A stretch of DNA of 64,000 nucleotides. Source: Natronolimnohabitans sp. A-GB9. GTDB lineage: Archaea; Halobacteriota; Halobacteria; Halobacteriales; Natrialbaceae. Within the stretch, counting starts at the first letter, position 1; the number at the start of each line of letters is the position of its first letter. The translations under genes were made by a program, and so were the position numbers. The stretch spans positions 186,001 through 250,000 of the forward strand of contig NZ_JAVDDV010000005.1 of NCBI RefSeq assembly GCF_030848565.1, in the 5' to 3' direction. Positions 1-7,906 of this stretch are shown here, in pieces. The notes under the pieces were generated by a model, which saw only the letters and a list, made by a program, of their open reading frames with translations, had not been told where the DNA came from and did no database searches.

Positions 1-12
1 GTGTTGTGCCTC

Positions 13-98
13 TCATACGGACTACTGTAAGTCGTTACCGGCGCAACCGCAGCCCGGGTCGCGGTTGCGCCGGTAAATCGTTACAGCAATCCGTATCA
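13..98. repeat. R-family palindromic element, copy R1
   Basis: An 86-bp near-perfect palindrome. Outer ends are TCATACGG and CCGTATCA, followed inward by CTGTA/TACAG. The core is two long GC-rich arms (CCGGCGCAACCGC and its complement) around a CCCGGG centre. At least five more full-length or near full-length relatives occur in this window. The right end supplies the TGA stop of the leftward gene at 96-428. The function is unknown; a MITE-like element or a gene-end hairpin is inferred. Confidence 0.85.
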
Positions 99-428
99 CT
101 CGGTCTCTGCGTCTCGAGACCGTTCGTCGTCGTCACTTTCGGCTACGTACTCGAGGCAGTGATCTCGAGCCGTACGGACGTGGTCGGTGGTCTCGCCCGA
201 GGCTTCGTCGGCCAGTCCGTCGAGTTTCTCGGCGACCTCGGCGATGCGGTCGACTTTCGGTCCTGGCTCGGACTGCGTCAGGTCGCCCTCCTGTTCTTCG
301 AAGACGCCCGCGGTAATCGAGTTCAGTTGTGTCTGGACGGACCGATCCGCGCTTGCGGTCGCTCGCTGGAGGCGTTCGCGGACGCGTTTTAAGTGCTCTG
401 CCGGCTCGTGGCCCGCGTCGTCGGTCAT
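96..428 (-). CDS. small acidic helical protein, conserved haloarchaeal type
   Basis: 110 aa, starting at an ATG. The protein is strongly acidic and predicted to be almost entirely helical, with heptad-like Leu/Ala spacing (for example HLKRVRERLQRA near residues 12-23 and IAEVAEKLDGLADEA near 63-77). There is no signal peptide, membrane segment or catalytic motif. It resembles small haloarchaeal helical proteins of unknown function, but I cannot assign a function. Its TGA stop is formed by the last bases of repeat R1, so the C-terminal SDDDERSRDAETE tail runs right up to the repeat. Confidence 0.7.
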   Translation of the reverse strand: MTDDAGHEPAEHLKRVRERLQRATASADRSVQTQLNSITAGVFEEQEGDLTQSEPGPKVDRIAEVAEKLDGLADEASGETTDHVRTARDHCLEYVAESDDDERSRDAETE

Positions 429-618
429 ACTCGTCCATCGTCGCGCGGACGGAAGTGACCGATCCCTGAATGTGTCGCCACCGGACGGAGTTTCGAATGA
501 ATCAATACGGTCCTATTCGCGCGATATTCCTCCCTTTTGTCGTAGACAGAGGCAATATCTCCCGCTACCTCTGACGGGATCGGCAACTATTAACTGCAGT
601 CGCCTCTGGAGATCGGAT

Positions 619-759
619 ATGTCGATCGATGGATGGCGCCCGAACGTCGATACCGTAGTCGCTCGCTGGTCGGCACTCGAGCGCGACTGGAAGAGCGTCT
701 TCGTCGGAGTCGCGATCGTCGCGCTCGTCGGTGTTCTCGAACTGCAGATCCCCTGGTAG
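619..759 (+). CDS. 46-aa single-TM microprotein before the UPF0324 permease
   Basis: An ATG preceded by a GGAG motif about 6 nt upstream opens a 46-codon frame ending TAG, 4 bp before the permease start. The N-terminal half is polar (MSIDGWRPNVDTVVARW) and the C-terminal half is one hydrophobic helix (SVFVGVAIVALVGVLELQ). The tight spacing suggests translational coupling with the permease at 764. It could be a small accessory subunit, a detached N-terminal helix of the permease, or a leader peptide. No family is recognised. Confidence 0.45.
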   Translation: MSIDGWRPNVDTVVARWSALERDWKSVFVGVAIVALVGVLELQIPW

Positions 760-763
760 CGAG

Positions 764-1747
764 ATGAGCGTTCGTCGACTGCTGCCGGGCGTTCTCGCTC
801 TCTGTCTCGGTGCGATACTCGCGCGAGCGCTTGCGCTGTCGGTCGGCGTCAACCACCTCTTGCTCGCGATCGCGCTCGGATTCCTCGTTACGAACGTCGT
901 CGGAATCCCCGACCGACTCGAGCCCGGCATCGCGACCCACAAACTGTGGCTGGGGGCGGGAATCGTCCTCATGGGGGCGTCGATCTCGCTCGAGAGTGTC
1001 CTCGAGGTCGGCGGGGTCGTCTTGCTCGTCGTGGTCGGCGTCACCGCCACGACGCTGCTCGTCGTCGAACTCCTCGCACGCAACGTCTTCGGGCTCGCCG
1101 ATCGGATGGGATCGCTGCTCGCGGCCGGTGCCAGCATCTGTGGGGTCTCGGCGGTCGTCGCGGTCGCCGGCGCCATCCGTGCGCGCGAGGAACAAATTGC
1201 GTACGCCGCAGCGACGGTCCTGTTGTTCGACGCGATCACCATCGTCGTCTACCCGATCGTCGGCGACCTCTTGAACCTCTCGGGGGTGGTCTTCGGGACC
1301 TGGGCGGGTGTCAGTATGTTCTCGACGGGACCGGTCGTCGCCGTCGGCTTCGCTCACTCCGAGGTCGCCGGCCAGTGGGCGACGATGACGAAACTCGCGC
1401 GAAACGCCTTGATCGGTGCCGTCGTGCTGGCGTACGCGAGTTACTACGCCCGCGATGGCGGCGGCGGTCGCCCCTCCGTACGGACGCTCTGGGACGAGTT
1501 CCCGAAGTTCGTGCTGGGGTTTCTCGCGCTCGCCGTCGTCGCGAGTGCGGGCGTGCTCTCGTCGGCCCAACTGGACTCGATCGAGAACGCCTACAACTGG
1601 TTGTTCGTACTCGCGTTCGTCGGCCTCGGAACCGAGATCCGACTCGGTGACCTCCGCAACACCGGCGCGACGCCCGCGGTCGTCGTCCTGTTCGCGTTGC
1701 TCGTCAGTAGCGCCCTCTCGCTTGCGGTGTTACTAGCGGTCCTCTGA
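764..1747 (+). CDS. UPF0324 (YeiH-like) membrane protein, putative sulfate exporter family
   Basis: 327 aa with about ten hydrophobic helices. The segment LAAGASICGVSAVVAVAGAI (about residues 115-134) carries the family's conserved GASICGxSA motif, and the protein has the usual length for UPF0324/PSE permeases. The ATG at 764 is preferred over the upstream in-frame GTG at 731 because the extra residues are not family-like and overlap the 46-aa microprotein frame. The transported substrate of this family is not firmly established; sulfite or sulfonate export has been proposed for relatives. No adjacent sulfur gene helps to specify it here. Confidence 0.85.
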   Translation: MSVRRLLPGVLALCLGAILARALALSVGVNHLLLAIALGFLVTNVVGIPDRLEPGIATHKLWLGAGIVLMGASISLESVLEVGGVVLLVVVGVTATTLLVVELLARNVFGLADRMGSLLAAGASICGVSAVVAVAGAIRAREEQIAYAAATVLLFDAITIVVYPIVGDLLNLSGVVFGTWAGVSMFSTGPVVAVGFAHSEVAGQWATMTKLARNALIGAVVLAYASYYARDGGGGRPSVRTLWDEFPKFVLGFLALAVVASAGVLSSAQLDSIENAYNWLFVLAFVGLGTEIRLGDLRNTGATPAVVVLFALLVSSALSLAVLLAVL

Positions 1748-1867
1748 ACTGTCTCGTCTCGAGTGTGGGCGGTCCTCGACCCAGCTGTCGGTTGCCGTGC
1801 CGAGCGGACGAGACGACAGACAGCTCTCGAGTCAGTCCGACAACGACACTGTTAACATTGCTTAATT

Positions 1868-1893
1868 GACATTTGGACACATGTCCGAATGTC
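1868..1893. promoter_or_regulatory. 26-bp imperfect palindrome over a start codon
   Basis: The sequence from 1868 to 1893 reads nearly the same on both strands: outer arms GACATT/AATGTC, inner arms GGACA/TGTCC, with the ATG of the following gene (1881) at the centre. Only the central two bases and one symmetrical pair deviate. This is what an operator for a dimeric autoregulator, or an invertible or hairpin start site, would look like. The binding protein is unknown. Confidence 0.5.
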
Positions 1894-2096
1894 ACTCTCC
1901 CGACGACGGCGATGACTTAGAGCGGAGAGTCGCCGAACTGGAACGAACGGTCGATCGACAGGCCACGCAGTTGCGCCGACTCCAGTGGATGCTCCTTTCC
2001 CTTCTGGTACTGTCCTTATTGCTCGTCGTATACCCGCTCGCCGGTCTCGTTCTGTTGCTGTTCGTGGGGCTGTTTTTGGTCCTCGATCTCCTCTAA
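1881..2096 (+). CDS. small coiled-coil plus membrane-anchor protein
   Basis: 71 aa. Residues about 12-40 form a charged heptad-like helix (RRVAELERTVDRQATQLRRL), and residues about 41-71 form two back-to-back hydrophobic segments rich in Leu/Val, ending at the C-terminus. The ATG at 1881 is chosen over an upstream TTG because it lies in a palindrome and an AT-rich TATA-like stretch (GCTTAATT) precedes it. Architecture suggests a membrane-tethered oligomerisation peptide. Function unknown; no family is recognised. Confidence 0.6.
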   Translation: MSECHSPDDGDDLERRVAELERTVDRQATQLRRLQWMLLSLLVLSLLLVVYPLAGLVLLLFVGLFLVLDLL

Positions 2097-2494
2097 CGAT
2101 TCCTTCTAACGATCCCCGGAGGGGCGTCGTAGTCGTCGAAACGAGGAGTGGACTCGCCGGCCGTCGCTGCCGTCCTCGCTCGAGGCAATCCTTGCCACCG
2201 TGGGTGAAACGCGTCAGTTAGCCCGAATACGGGCGATGCACGGATCGAACCTGTCGGTCACGAGTGCTCGTGGTGTGAACCGCTGTGGACCGAGGGCCGA
2301 CTGTCACTACCAAAATGGCGTCCAGCCGATAGCGTGACGTCGTCGCCGGTGTTTCCCGTCGCCGTCGCGAACGAGTTGGGTTTCGTGTAACCGCCACCCA
2401 CGGCGTCGAGAGTTTTGCTGGTTCCCGGTTGAGGGGCAAAGAATTGCAGGGTGACGAGGGAATACAAGGGTCTAGTGAATACGGATGGGTACTC
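2097..2494. other. 398-bp intergenic region before pstS
   Basis: No convincing gene. It contains a short hairpin (GCCCG/CGGGC, about 2221-2233) just past the upstream gene and a more AT-rich stretch shortly before the PstS start. Leftward frames here (2218-2610 and 2258-2467) look non-coding: Ser/Arg-rich with no start context. This region presumably carries the phosphate-responsive promoter, but I cannot identify a specific box. Confidence 0.5.
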
Positions 2495-3502
2495 ATGGAG
2501 CGGGGATACTCACGGCGGTCGCTGTTGAGCGTTCTCGGCTCCGGGTCTACGCTCGCTCTCGCGGGATGTCTTTCCGTATCTGGATCGTCTTCCGGTTCGG
2601 ATATCCGCATCTCCGGCGGCGTCGGCCCGCTGCCGATGATGCAAGTCTGGGCCGACGAGTACGAATCCGAAACCGGCGTCGGGATCGACGTCTCCGGCGG
2701 TGGAACCGGTGTCGGCGTCTCGGACGTTCTAAACGAGCAGGTCGATATCGCGATGATGGGTCGCGAACCCGACGAGGACGAGCTCGATCAGGGTCTGTTT
2801 GCAGTCGCGATGCTCATCGACACTGTCGTCGGAACGATCAACGTCGACAATCCGGTCTACGACGAGATCCGAGAAAACGGGCTGACACGGTCGGAGTTCG
2901 AGGCCGTCTTCACGCGAGAGATCACGAACTGGGGAGAACTCGTCGACGCCGACGTCGACGAACCCATCTACGTCTACGGCCGGTCGGACTCCTCTGCAGC
3001 CTACAAGCAGTGGGGCGATTTCCTCGGCGGTGAAGACGACTTCTACACCGAGAACGAACTCGAGGACTTCGCAGACGGCAACTTCGACGGCGACCAGCAG
3101 GTCGCACAGGCGATCAACAACGACGCACTCGGGTTCTCGATGAACAACCTCAACTACGTCTACGACTACAACACCGGCGATCTCGAGATGGACATCCGTC
3201 CCGTTCCGTTAGATATCGACGGGAGCGGGACGCTGTCGCCGGCGGAAGACTTCTACGACGATCGCGACGAGTTCCTCACCGCCGTCGAGGAAGGCATCTA
3301 TCCAGCGCCGCCGGCCCGCGAGATGTTCATCGCGGCAAAGGAGGAGTTCGAAGACGAAGCCGCCGAGTTCGCCGCGTGGGTGCTTACGGAGGGCCAGCAG
3401 TACGTCCGCGAGAACGGCTACGCTCCGCTCGACGATGACCGACTCACAGAGGAGCAAGCCCGACTCGAGAAACGACACGAGCAACTCGAGGTGACGAGCT
3501 AA
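2495..3502 (+). CDS. pstS: phosphate ABC transporter substrate-binding lipoprotein
   Basis: 335 aa. The N-terminus YSRRSLLSVLGSGSTLALAGC has twin arginines and a lipobox (LAGC), so it is a Tat-exported lipoprotein anchored on the outer face of the membrane. The mature part contains PBP-like segments typical of PstS, including SGGGTGVGVSDV and an REITNWGEL motif. The ATG at 2495 is chosen because it gives a proper signal; an earlier in-frame start would add 22 residues before it. It captures phosphate and delivers it to PstC/PstA. First gene of a tight four-gene operon; the next start is 2 bp after its stop. Confidence 0.93.
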   Translation: MERGYSRRSLLSVLGSGSTLALAGCLSVSGSSSGSDIRISGGVGPLPMMQVWADEYESETGVGIDVSGGGTGVGVSDVLNEQVDIAMMGREPDEDELDQGLFAVAMLIDTVVGTINVDNPVYDEIRENGLTRSEFEAVFTREITNWGELVDADVDEPIYVYGRSDSSAAYKQWGDFLGGEDDFYTENELEDFADGNFDGDQQVAQAINNDALGFSMNNLNYVYDYNTGDLEMDIRPVPLDIDGSGTLSPAEDFYDDRDEFLTAVEEGIYPAPPAREMFIAAKEEFEDEAAEFAAWVLTEGQQYVRENGYAPLDDDRLTEEQARLEKRHEQLEVTS

Positions 3503-3504
3503 CG

Positions 3505-4452
3505 ATGGATCCAACGACAGACCACGGATCGAACGCGGAGACGACCCGTCCGGATCGTCTCGGACGGCGGCTGGTGATCGAGCGATTGAGCAGCTACTGG
3601 CTGATCGGGGCCGGGCTGTTCGCCGTCGCGCTGTTCGGGCTGATCGTGCTGACGCTCGTCCAGCAGTCGATCCCCATCGTCTCCGAACACTCCCTTCTCG
3701 AGATGCTGACCTCGGCGAACTGGGATCCAGCACAGGAAGAGTTCGGCTTCTTGCCGGCGATCCTCGGCACGATCTACGTCACCGTCCTCTCGATGGCAAT
3801 GGGGACGCCGATCGCGATTCTGGCGGCGATCTACATCGCCGAGTACGCCGAAGGACGCATGAAGGTCATCGTCTCGTCGTTTATCGACGTGCTGGCGGCG
3901 ATCCCGAGTGTCATCTTCGGGCTCGTGGGACTGGTCGTCGTCGTCCCGTTCGTCGGCGACTATCTCGCACCCGCCTTTGGTACTCACAGCATCGGACTCG
4001 GAATCGTTACGGTCAGCCTGGTGATGGCGATCATCGTCACACCGTTTATGATCTCGCTGTCGGTCGAGTCGCTCGAGGCGCTGCCCGACGAACTCCGCGA
4101 GGCGTCCCTCGGCGTCGGTGCGACGAAGTGGGAGACCATTCGCTCCGTGTTGCTTCGGGCTGCCGGACCGGGGATCTTCTCGGCGATCCTGCTCGGCTTC
4201 GGCCGGGTCTTCGGTGCGACGATCGTCCCAGCGATGCTCATCGGTGGCCAGACGGCCGTTCCCGGGTCGCCGTTCGACGCCGGCGAGACGCTGCCGTCGC
4301 TGATCGTCAACGACTTCGGCGAGCTCATGTCGATCCCGATCACCCAGTCCGCGTTGATCCTCGTCGGGCTGTTGTTGCTCGTCATCGTCTGGCTCTTTAA
4401 TTTCGGGGCGATGCTCGTTCGTCGCCGACTCCAACGGAGGTGGCAGTACTGA
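3505..4452 (+). CDS. pstC: phosphate ABC transporter permease subunit PstC
   Basis: 315 aa with six predicted membrane helices. The BPD_transp_1 loop with the EAA-type coupling motif is visible as DELREASLGVGATKWETIRS (about residues 195-214). The N-terminal cytoplasmic stretch is polar and ends in RLSSYWLIGAGLF before helix 1. With PstA it forms the membrane channel for phosphate, gated by PstB. It begins 2 bp after pstS, and its TGA overlaps the pstA start (TGATG), so translation is coupled. Confidence 0.92.
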   Translation: MDPTTDHGSNAETTRPDRLGRRLVIERLSSYWLIGAGLFAVALFGLIVLTLVQQSIPIVSEHSLLEMLTSANWDPAQEEFGFLPAILGTIYVTVLSMAMGTPIAILAAIYIAEYAEGRMKVIVSSFIDVLAAIPSVIFGLVGLVVVVPFVGDYLAPAFGTHSIGLGIVTVSLVMAIIVTPFMISLSVESLEALPDELREASLGVGATKWETIRSVLLRAAGPGIFSAILLGFGRVFGATIVPAMLIGGQTAVPGSPFDAGETLPSLIVNDFGELMSIPITQSALILVGLLLLVIVWLFNFGAMLVRRRLQRRWQY

Positions 4453-5303
4453 TGGACCGTTACACCGAACAGCGGCTCTTCGGCCTGCTGGCTCGCGCAA
4501 GCGCCGCGCTCATCATCGCGGTGTTGTTGCTTGTCGTCGGGGTTACGCTCTATCGCGGCGGCCGCGTGTTCCTTACCGATCCGACGGTCGCGATCACGCC
4601 GCCGGGGTCGCGGTACATGTTAGACGGCGGCGGTGGGTTCCTCCACGCAGTGCTCGGGAGCATCTTCATCGTCGTTCCGGCGACCGTGATCGCGACGATC
4701 ATGTCGCTCTCGACGGCCGTGTTCCTCCAGAGCGACTACTCGAGCGAGCGCACGTCGGACGTCATCAACATGTTCCTGAACGTGCTCTGGGGGACGCCGC
4801 CGATCGTCTATGGGGTGTTCGTGCTGACGGTCATTATCGCCGTCGGCGCCCAGACGAGCCTGATCTTCGGGGTCGTCGCCATCGCGATCTTCCAGTATCC
4901 GATCATGACCCGGTACGCAGACGAGGCGCTTCGCTCCGCGCCTGACGCCGTGAAAGAGGCCTCCTATGGGCTCGGCGCGACGCGGTTCGAGACGGCGCGG
5001 GTGACGGTCCGTGCCGCACTGCCGGGTGTCATCGCCGGCATCATCATGGGCTTTGCCCGTGGGATCGGCGACGCCGCAACGGTGCTCTTTACCGCGGGAC
5101 GGAGCACGCAGATGCCCGGCGGACCGTTCGAGCCGGCGACGACGCTGCCGATCCTCATCTTCGAGCAGGCGGCGTCGTTCAACGCCGAAGTTCGATCCCA
5201 CGCGTACGCGGCCTCGTTCGTGCTCATCGTGGCCGTATTGGCACTGATCGTCGCATCGAAACTACTCGCGGGTCGATACGCCCGCTTTACACCAGGAGGG
5301 TGA
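4452..5303 (+). CDS. pstA: phosphate ABC transporter permease subunit PstA
   Basis: 283 aa with six membrane helices. The EAA coupling loop reads SAPDAVKEASYGLGATRFET (about residues 159-178). The start is the ATG at 4452 sharing one base with the pstC stop. It forms the second half of the phosphate channel. A strong AGGAGGG Shine-Dalgarno motif for pstB lies in its last codons. It is a member of the pstSCAB operon. Confidence 0.92.
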   Translation: MDRYTEQRLFGLLARASAALIIAVLLLVVGVTLYRGGRVFLTDPTVAITPPGSRYMLDGGGGFLHAVLGSIFIVVPATVIATIMSLSTAVFLQSDYSSERTSDVINMFLNVLWGTPPIVYGVFVLTVIIAVGAQTSLIFGVVAIAIFQYPIMTRYADEALRSAPDAVKEASYGLGATRFETARVTVRAALPGVIAGIIMGFARGIGDAATVLFTAGRSTQMPGGPFEPATTLPILIFEQAASFNAEVRSHAYAASFVLIVAVLALIVASKLLAGRYARFTPGG

Positions 5304-5308
5304 CAGTA

Positions 5309-6154
5309 ATGACTCACGACATCGCACTCCGAACCGAAGACCTCGAAGTAACGTACACTGGAAACAGGGAAGTCACCGCGCTCAACGGCGTCAGCGTCGA
5401 CTTTGCGGCGAACAAACTGACGGCCATCATCGGCCCATCCGGCTGTGGCAAATCGACGCTGTTGAAGTCGTTGAACCGCCTCCACGAGATCCAGCCAAAC
5501 GCCGAGATCTCCGGCGACGTCTATCTCGGAGACGAGTCGGTGTACGACACCGACGAGCCACTGCCCGAGATCCGGAGACGAGTCGGCTACGTGCCACAGA
5601 AACCGACGCCGCTGCCGGTGTCGATCTACAACAACGTTGCCTACGGACCGAAGATCCACGGCGACCACTCGAAGGCCGAACTCGACGACATCGTCGAGAC
5701 ACAGCTTCGGAAAGTCAACCTCTGGGAGGAGGTCAACGACCGACTCGACGCCCCCGGCGCCGAACTCTCGACGGGACAGATCCAACGGCTCTGTCTCGCC
5801 CGGTCGCTGGCCGCCGAGCCCGAGGTGTTGCTCTGTGACGAGGTGACCTCTGCGCTCGACCCCATCTCGGCCGAACAGGTCGAGGAGACCCTCGCGGATC
5901 TCAAGTCGGAGTATACGATCGTCATGGTGACCCACAGTATGGAACAGGCCAAGCGTCTCGCCGACGACGTCGTCTTCCTCTATCTCGGCGATCTGGTCGA
6001 GCGAAACGACGCCCGATCGTTCTTCGAGAACCCACAGAACGAGCGAACGCGGGAGTTCGTCAAGGGACACACGGCCGTCGAGTACGACGACGCTGACGGC
6101 GCCGACGAGTCCGAACCCGAATCCACGACGGCACAGACTGTCTCGGCCGAGTAG
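5309..6154 (+). CDS. pstB: phosphate ABC transporter ATP-binding protein PstB
   Basis: 281 aa. Walker A is GPSGCGKST (about residues 43-51), the signature region LSTGQIQRLCLARSLA (about 151-166) and Walker B VLLCDEVTSALD (about 172-183), followed by the switch His (MVTHSMEQA). The signature reads LSTGQ rather than the canonical LSGGQ. The ATG at 5309, 8 nt after AGGAGGG, is preferred to the GTG at 5300. It hydrolyses ATP to drive phosphate import. The acidic C-terminal tail (about 25 residues) is typical of halophiles. The operon ends here; no phoU follows, and a convergent gene starts 13 bp away. Confidence 0.94.
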   Translation: MTHDIALRTEDLEVTYTGNREVTALNGVSVDFAANKLTAIIGPSGCGKSTLLKSLNRLHEIQPNAEISGDVYLGDESVYDTDEPLPEIRRRVGYVPQKPTPLPVSIYNNVAYGPKIHGDHSKAELDDIVETQLRKVNLWEEVNDRLDAPGAELSTGQIQRLCLARSLAAEPEVLLCDEVTSALDPISAEQVEETLADLKSEYTIVMVTHSMEQAKRLADDVVFLYLGDLVERNDARSFFENPQNERTREFVKGHTAVEYDDADGADESEPESTTAQTVSAE

Positions 6155-6167
6155 CGTCTCGATTCCG

Positions 6168-7601
6168 TCACAGCTCAGTTTCTGCGATCCGTTCCCACTC
6201 GATCGCGTACTCGTCGGCGATATCGTTCGTCACCGCGTCGAAGCGGTCGATCGACAGCGGCGGTAGATGCGGATGGCGGGCCTCGATCTCGTCGGGGAGA
6301 TCCCGGTGGTACCGGACGTGGGTCTCGACGTCGTAGGGGAACTCGTCGGTGTCGACTCCGACGAATCCGTGCCGGTCCCGCGCGTGGCCGAGGACCTCTT
6401 GCCACCGGTCGATCGAGGCCAGGCCCGCCGATTCGACGCCGTGGCCGAACAGCGTCGCATGAATCTCGTCGTACGGATCGGTGTTCTCGAGGTAGTCTTC
6501 GAGGTAGTCGGCGTCGGACTCGGTGTTAAACGCCGCCCAGTAGGGGACCGATCCGGTCCGCATCGTCCACCAGGGTTCGACCAGGGCGAACGACTGGACG
6601 AACAGCCGATCGACGGGCCGATTCCGATCGGCGTACCGCCGTCGGTACCAGTCGGCGATAAACGGGCTCAGATCCCGCGGATCGTCGAACGCGAGTCGAC
6701 GGACGTCGTATCCCCGTCCGTCGGCGAACCGCTCTATGTCCTCTCGAAGTGCGGGCTCGAATCCCCACTCGGACTCGGGCGTTCGGCCGTCGGGTTCGGG
6801 CGTGTCCCACTCGCGGACGTCGGCGTCCTGTCGCTCGAGGAAGGTCGCGACCGTCTCGCTGCCGTCGTAGTACTCTTCCGGCGCGAGTCCGCCGAGGCCG
6901 CCGACCTGAAAGCTGTGACGGTCGCCCAGTTCGATCGCCGGCCAGTCGAACTCACACTCGAGCGAGATGATCGTCCCGTCGGCGGCGAGGACGGTGTCGA
7001 TGAACTCCTCGTAGGCATCGCCCAGCGTCTTCGATTTCGTCCGGAAATACGCAAGCTTACGGACCATCAGCCGATCCTGGTTCGGATCGTGCATCTGGTG
7101 TAGCGAAACGTCCGGGTTCGTCTCGAGGAACGGCCCGGCGTGTTCGCGACCCCACTGGACGTCTTCGCGGATCGCGTCTGGATGGGCGTCCCGCCGAACG
7201 GGGACGAGAAAGGTCTGCGGGAGCCACGGCACGCCGAGCATGGCCGCGAGATAGACCGCTGCGCCGTTGCTCGAGCCGACGACGACGGCAGGATACCCCC
7301 GCTCGGGGTACTGGTCGACGACCCACTCGCGGAACCGCTCGACGTCGACGTCGCCGAGGTCGTCGGGCGAGACGCCCTCGTTTGCACCGCCGCGGGTGTA
7401 GAGCGTGGTGCGGGCGTTTCGTGGCAGGTGATTGATCCGCGCACCCACTGGCGTCAGTTTCGGATGGATCATCCCCAGTCCCGGGAACGTCTCGCCACGG
7501 AGATAGCGGGCCGCTGCCCGGACGAACACCGTCGTCGAGTCGAAGTTCGGCAGCGCGGGTGGTGTCGATCGTTCGCCGGCGAGCAGGCTCGAGATCCTCA
7601 C
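6168..7601 (-). CDS. uncharacterised 477-aa protein with an alpha/beta-hydrolase-like elbow
   Basis: The frame is open from 7853, but the first ~84 residues look like translated promoter DNA (Ser/Leu-rich). I place the start at a GTG at 7601 with GGTGA just upstream, giving 477 aa. Around residues 84-98 the sequence AVVVGSSNGAAVYLA has a strand-turn-helix G-S-S-N-G motif like the nucleophile elbow of alpha/beta hydrolases. Later parts are Trp/Tyr/Asp-rich, with no other motif I recognise. No signal peptide or membrane helix. It is convergent with pstB and divergent from the beta-helix gene. Function unknown. Confidence 0.75.
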   Translation of the reverse strand: MRISSLLAGERSTPPALPNFDSTTVFVRAAARYLRGETFPGLGMIHPKLTPVGARINHLPRNARTTLYTRGGANEGVSPDDLGDVDVERFREWVVDQYPERGYPAVVVGSSNGAAVYLAAMLGVPWLPQTFLVPVRRDAHPDAIREDVQWGREHAGPFLETNPDVSLHQMHDPNQDRLMVRKLAYFRTKSKTLGDAYEEFIDTVLAADGTIISLECEFDWPAIELGDRHSFQVGGLGGLAPEEYYDGSETVATFLERQDADVREWDTPEPDGRTPESEWGFEPALREDIERFADGRGYDVRRLAFDDPRDLSPFIADWYRRRYADRNRPVDRLFVQSFALVEPWWTMRTGSVPYWAAFNTESDADYLEDYLENTDPYDEIHATLFGHGVESAGLASIDRWQEVLGHARDRHGFVGVDTDEFPYDVETHVRYHRDLPDEIEARHPHLPPLSIDRFDAVTNDIADEYAIEWERIAETEL

Positions 7602-7906
7602 GACGACGTCACCTCGACCGACTGTCGGCTGGCGTACGGACTGACTCGAGACACGATAGCTAGCCGAAAACAAGCACGAACTGTCGGATAAACGTACACC
7701 CGGCAGGAGACACGAACTACCCGACACGTCGATCGACGGAAACGATCGCAAAAGCAATCGTTTCGGTATAAAGTCACTGATACGGCATTCTAACGTCATC
7801 TGAAACGATATCGAACACCTACCGCCGAACTCGAGTTCGTAATCGTATTCCACAACCTGACAATAGAGTCATAGCAAAGTTCTCCCCCTTCGTGGCTCCG
7901 CCTGTA
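7602..7906. other. 305-bp divergent intergenic region
   Basis: Relatively AT-rich sequence between two divergent genes. It holds a TATA-like GGTATAAAG (about 7765-7773), a lone TGATACGG motif (7778-7785) matching one end of the R repeats, and a 14-bp perfect palindrome CGAACTCGAGTTCG (7826-7839). TCGA-rich palindromes are common in haloarchaeal DNA, so the last one is weak evidence for an operator. No gene seen. Confidence 0.4.

Noticed and set aside
187-759. Long rightward frame covering the start of the UPF0324 operon
   Set aside because: Only its last 46 codons have a start with Shine-Dalgarno and a membrane helix; the rest is Ser/Arg-rich and antisense to the gene at 96-428.
590-1570. 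Leftward frame of over 300 codons opposite the UPF0324 gene
   Set aside because: Arg/Asp/Gly-rich translation typical of antisense frames in GC-rich halophile genes.
2258-2467. 69-codon leftward frame before pstS
   Set aside because: Ser/His/Thr-rich, no start signal, no conservation evidence; probably part of the pst promoter region.
6267-7103. 278-codon rightward frame inside the 477-aa gene
   Set aside because: Antisense shadow with Val/Asp/Arg bias and no motifs.
7826-7839. CGAACTCGAGTTCG palindrome
   Set aside because: TCGA-rich palindromes are frequent in these genomes; no link to a regulator.
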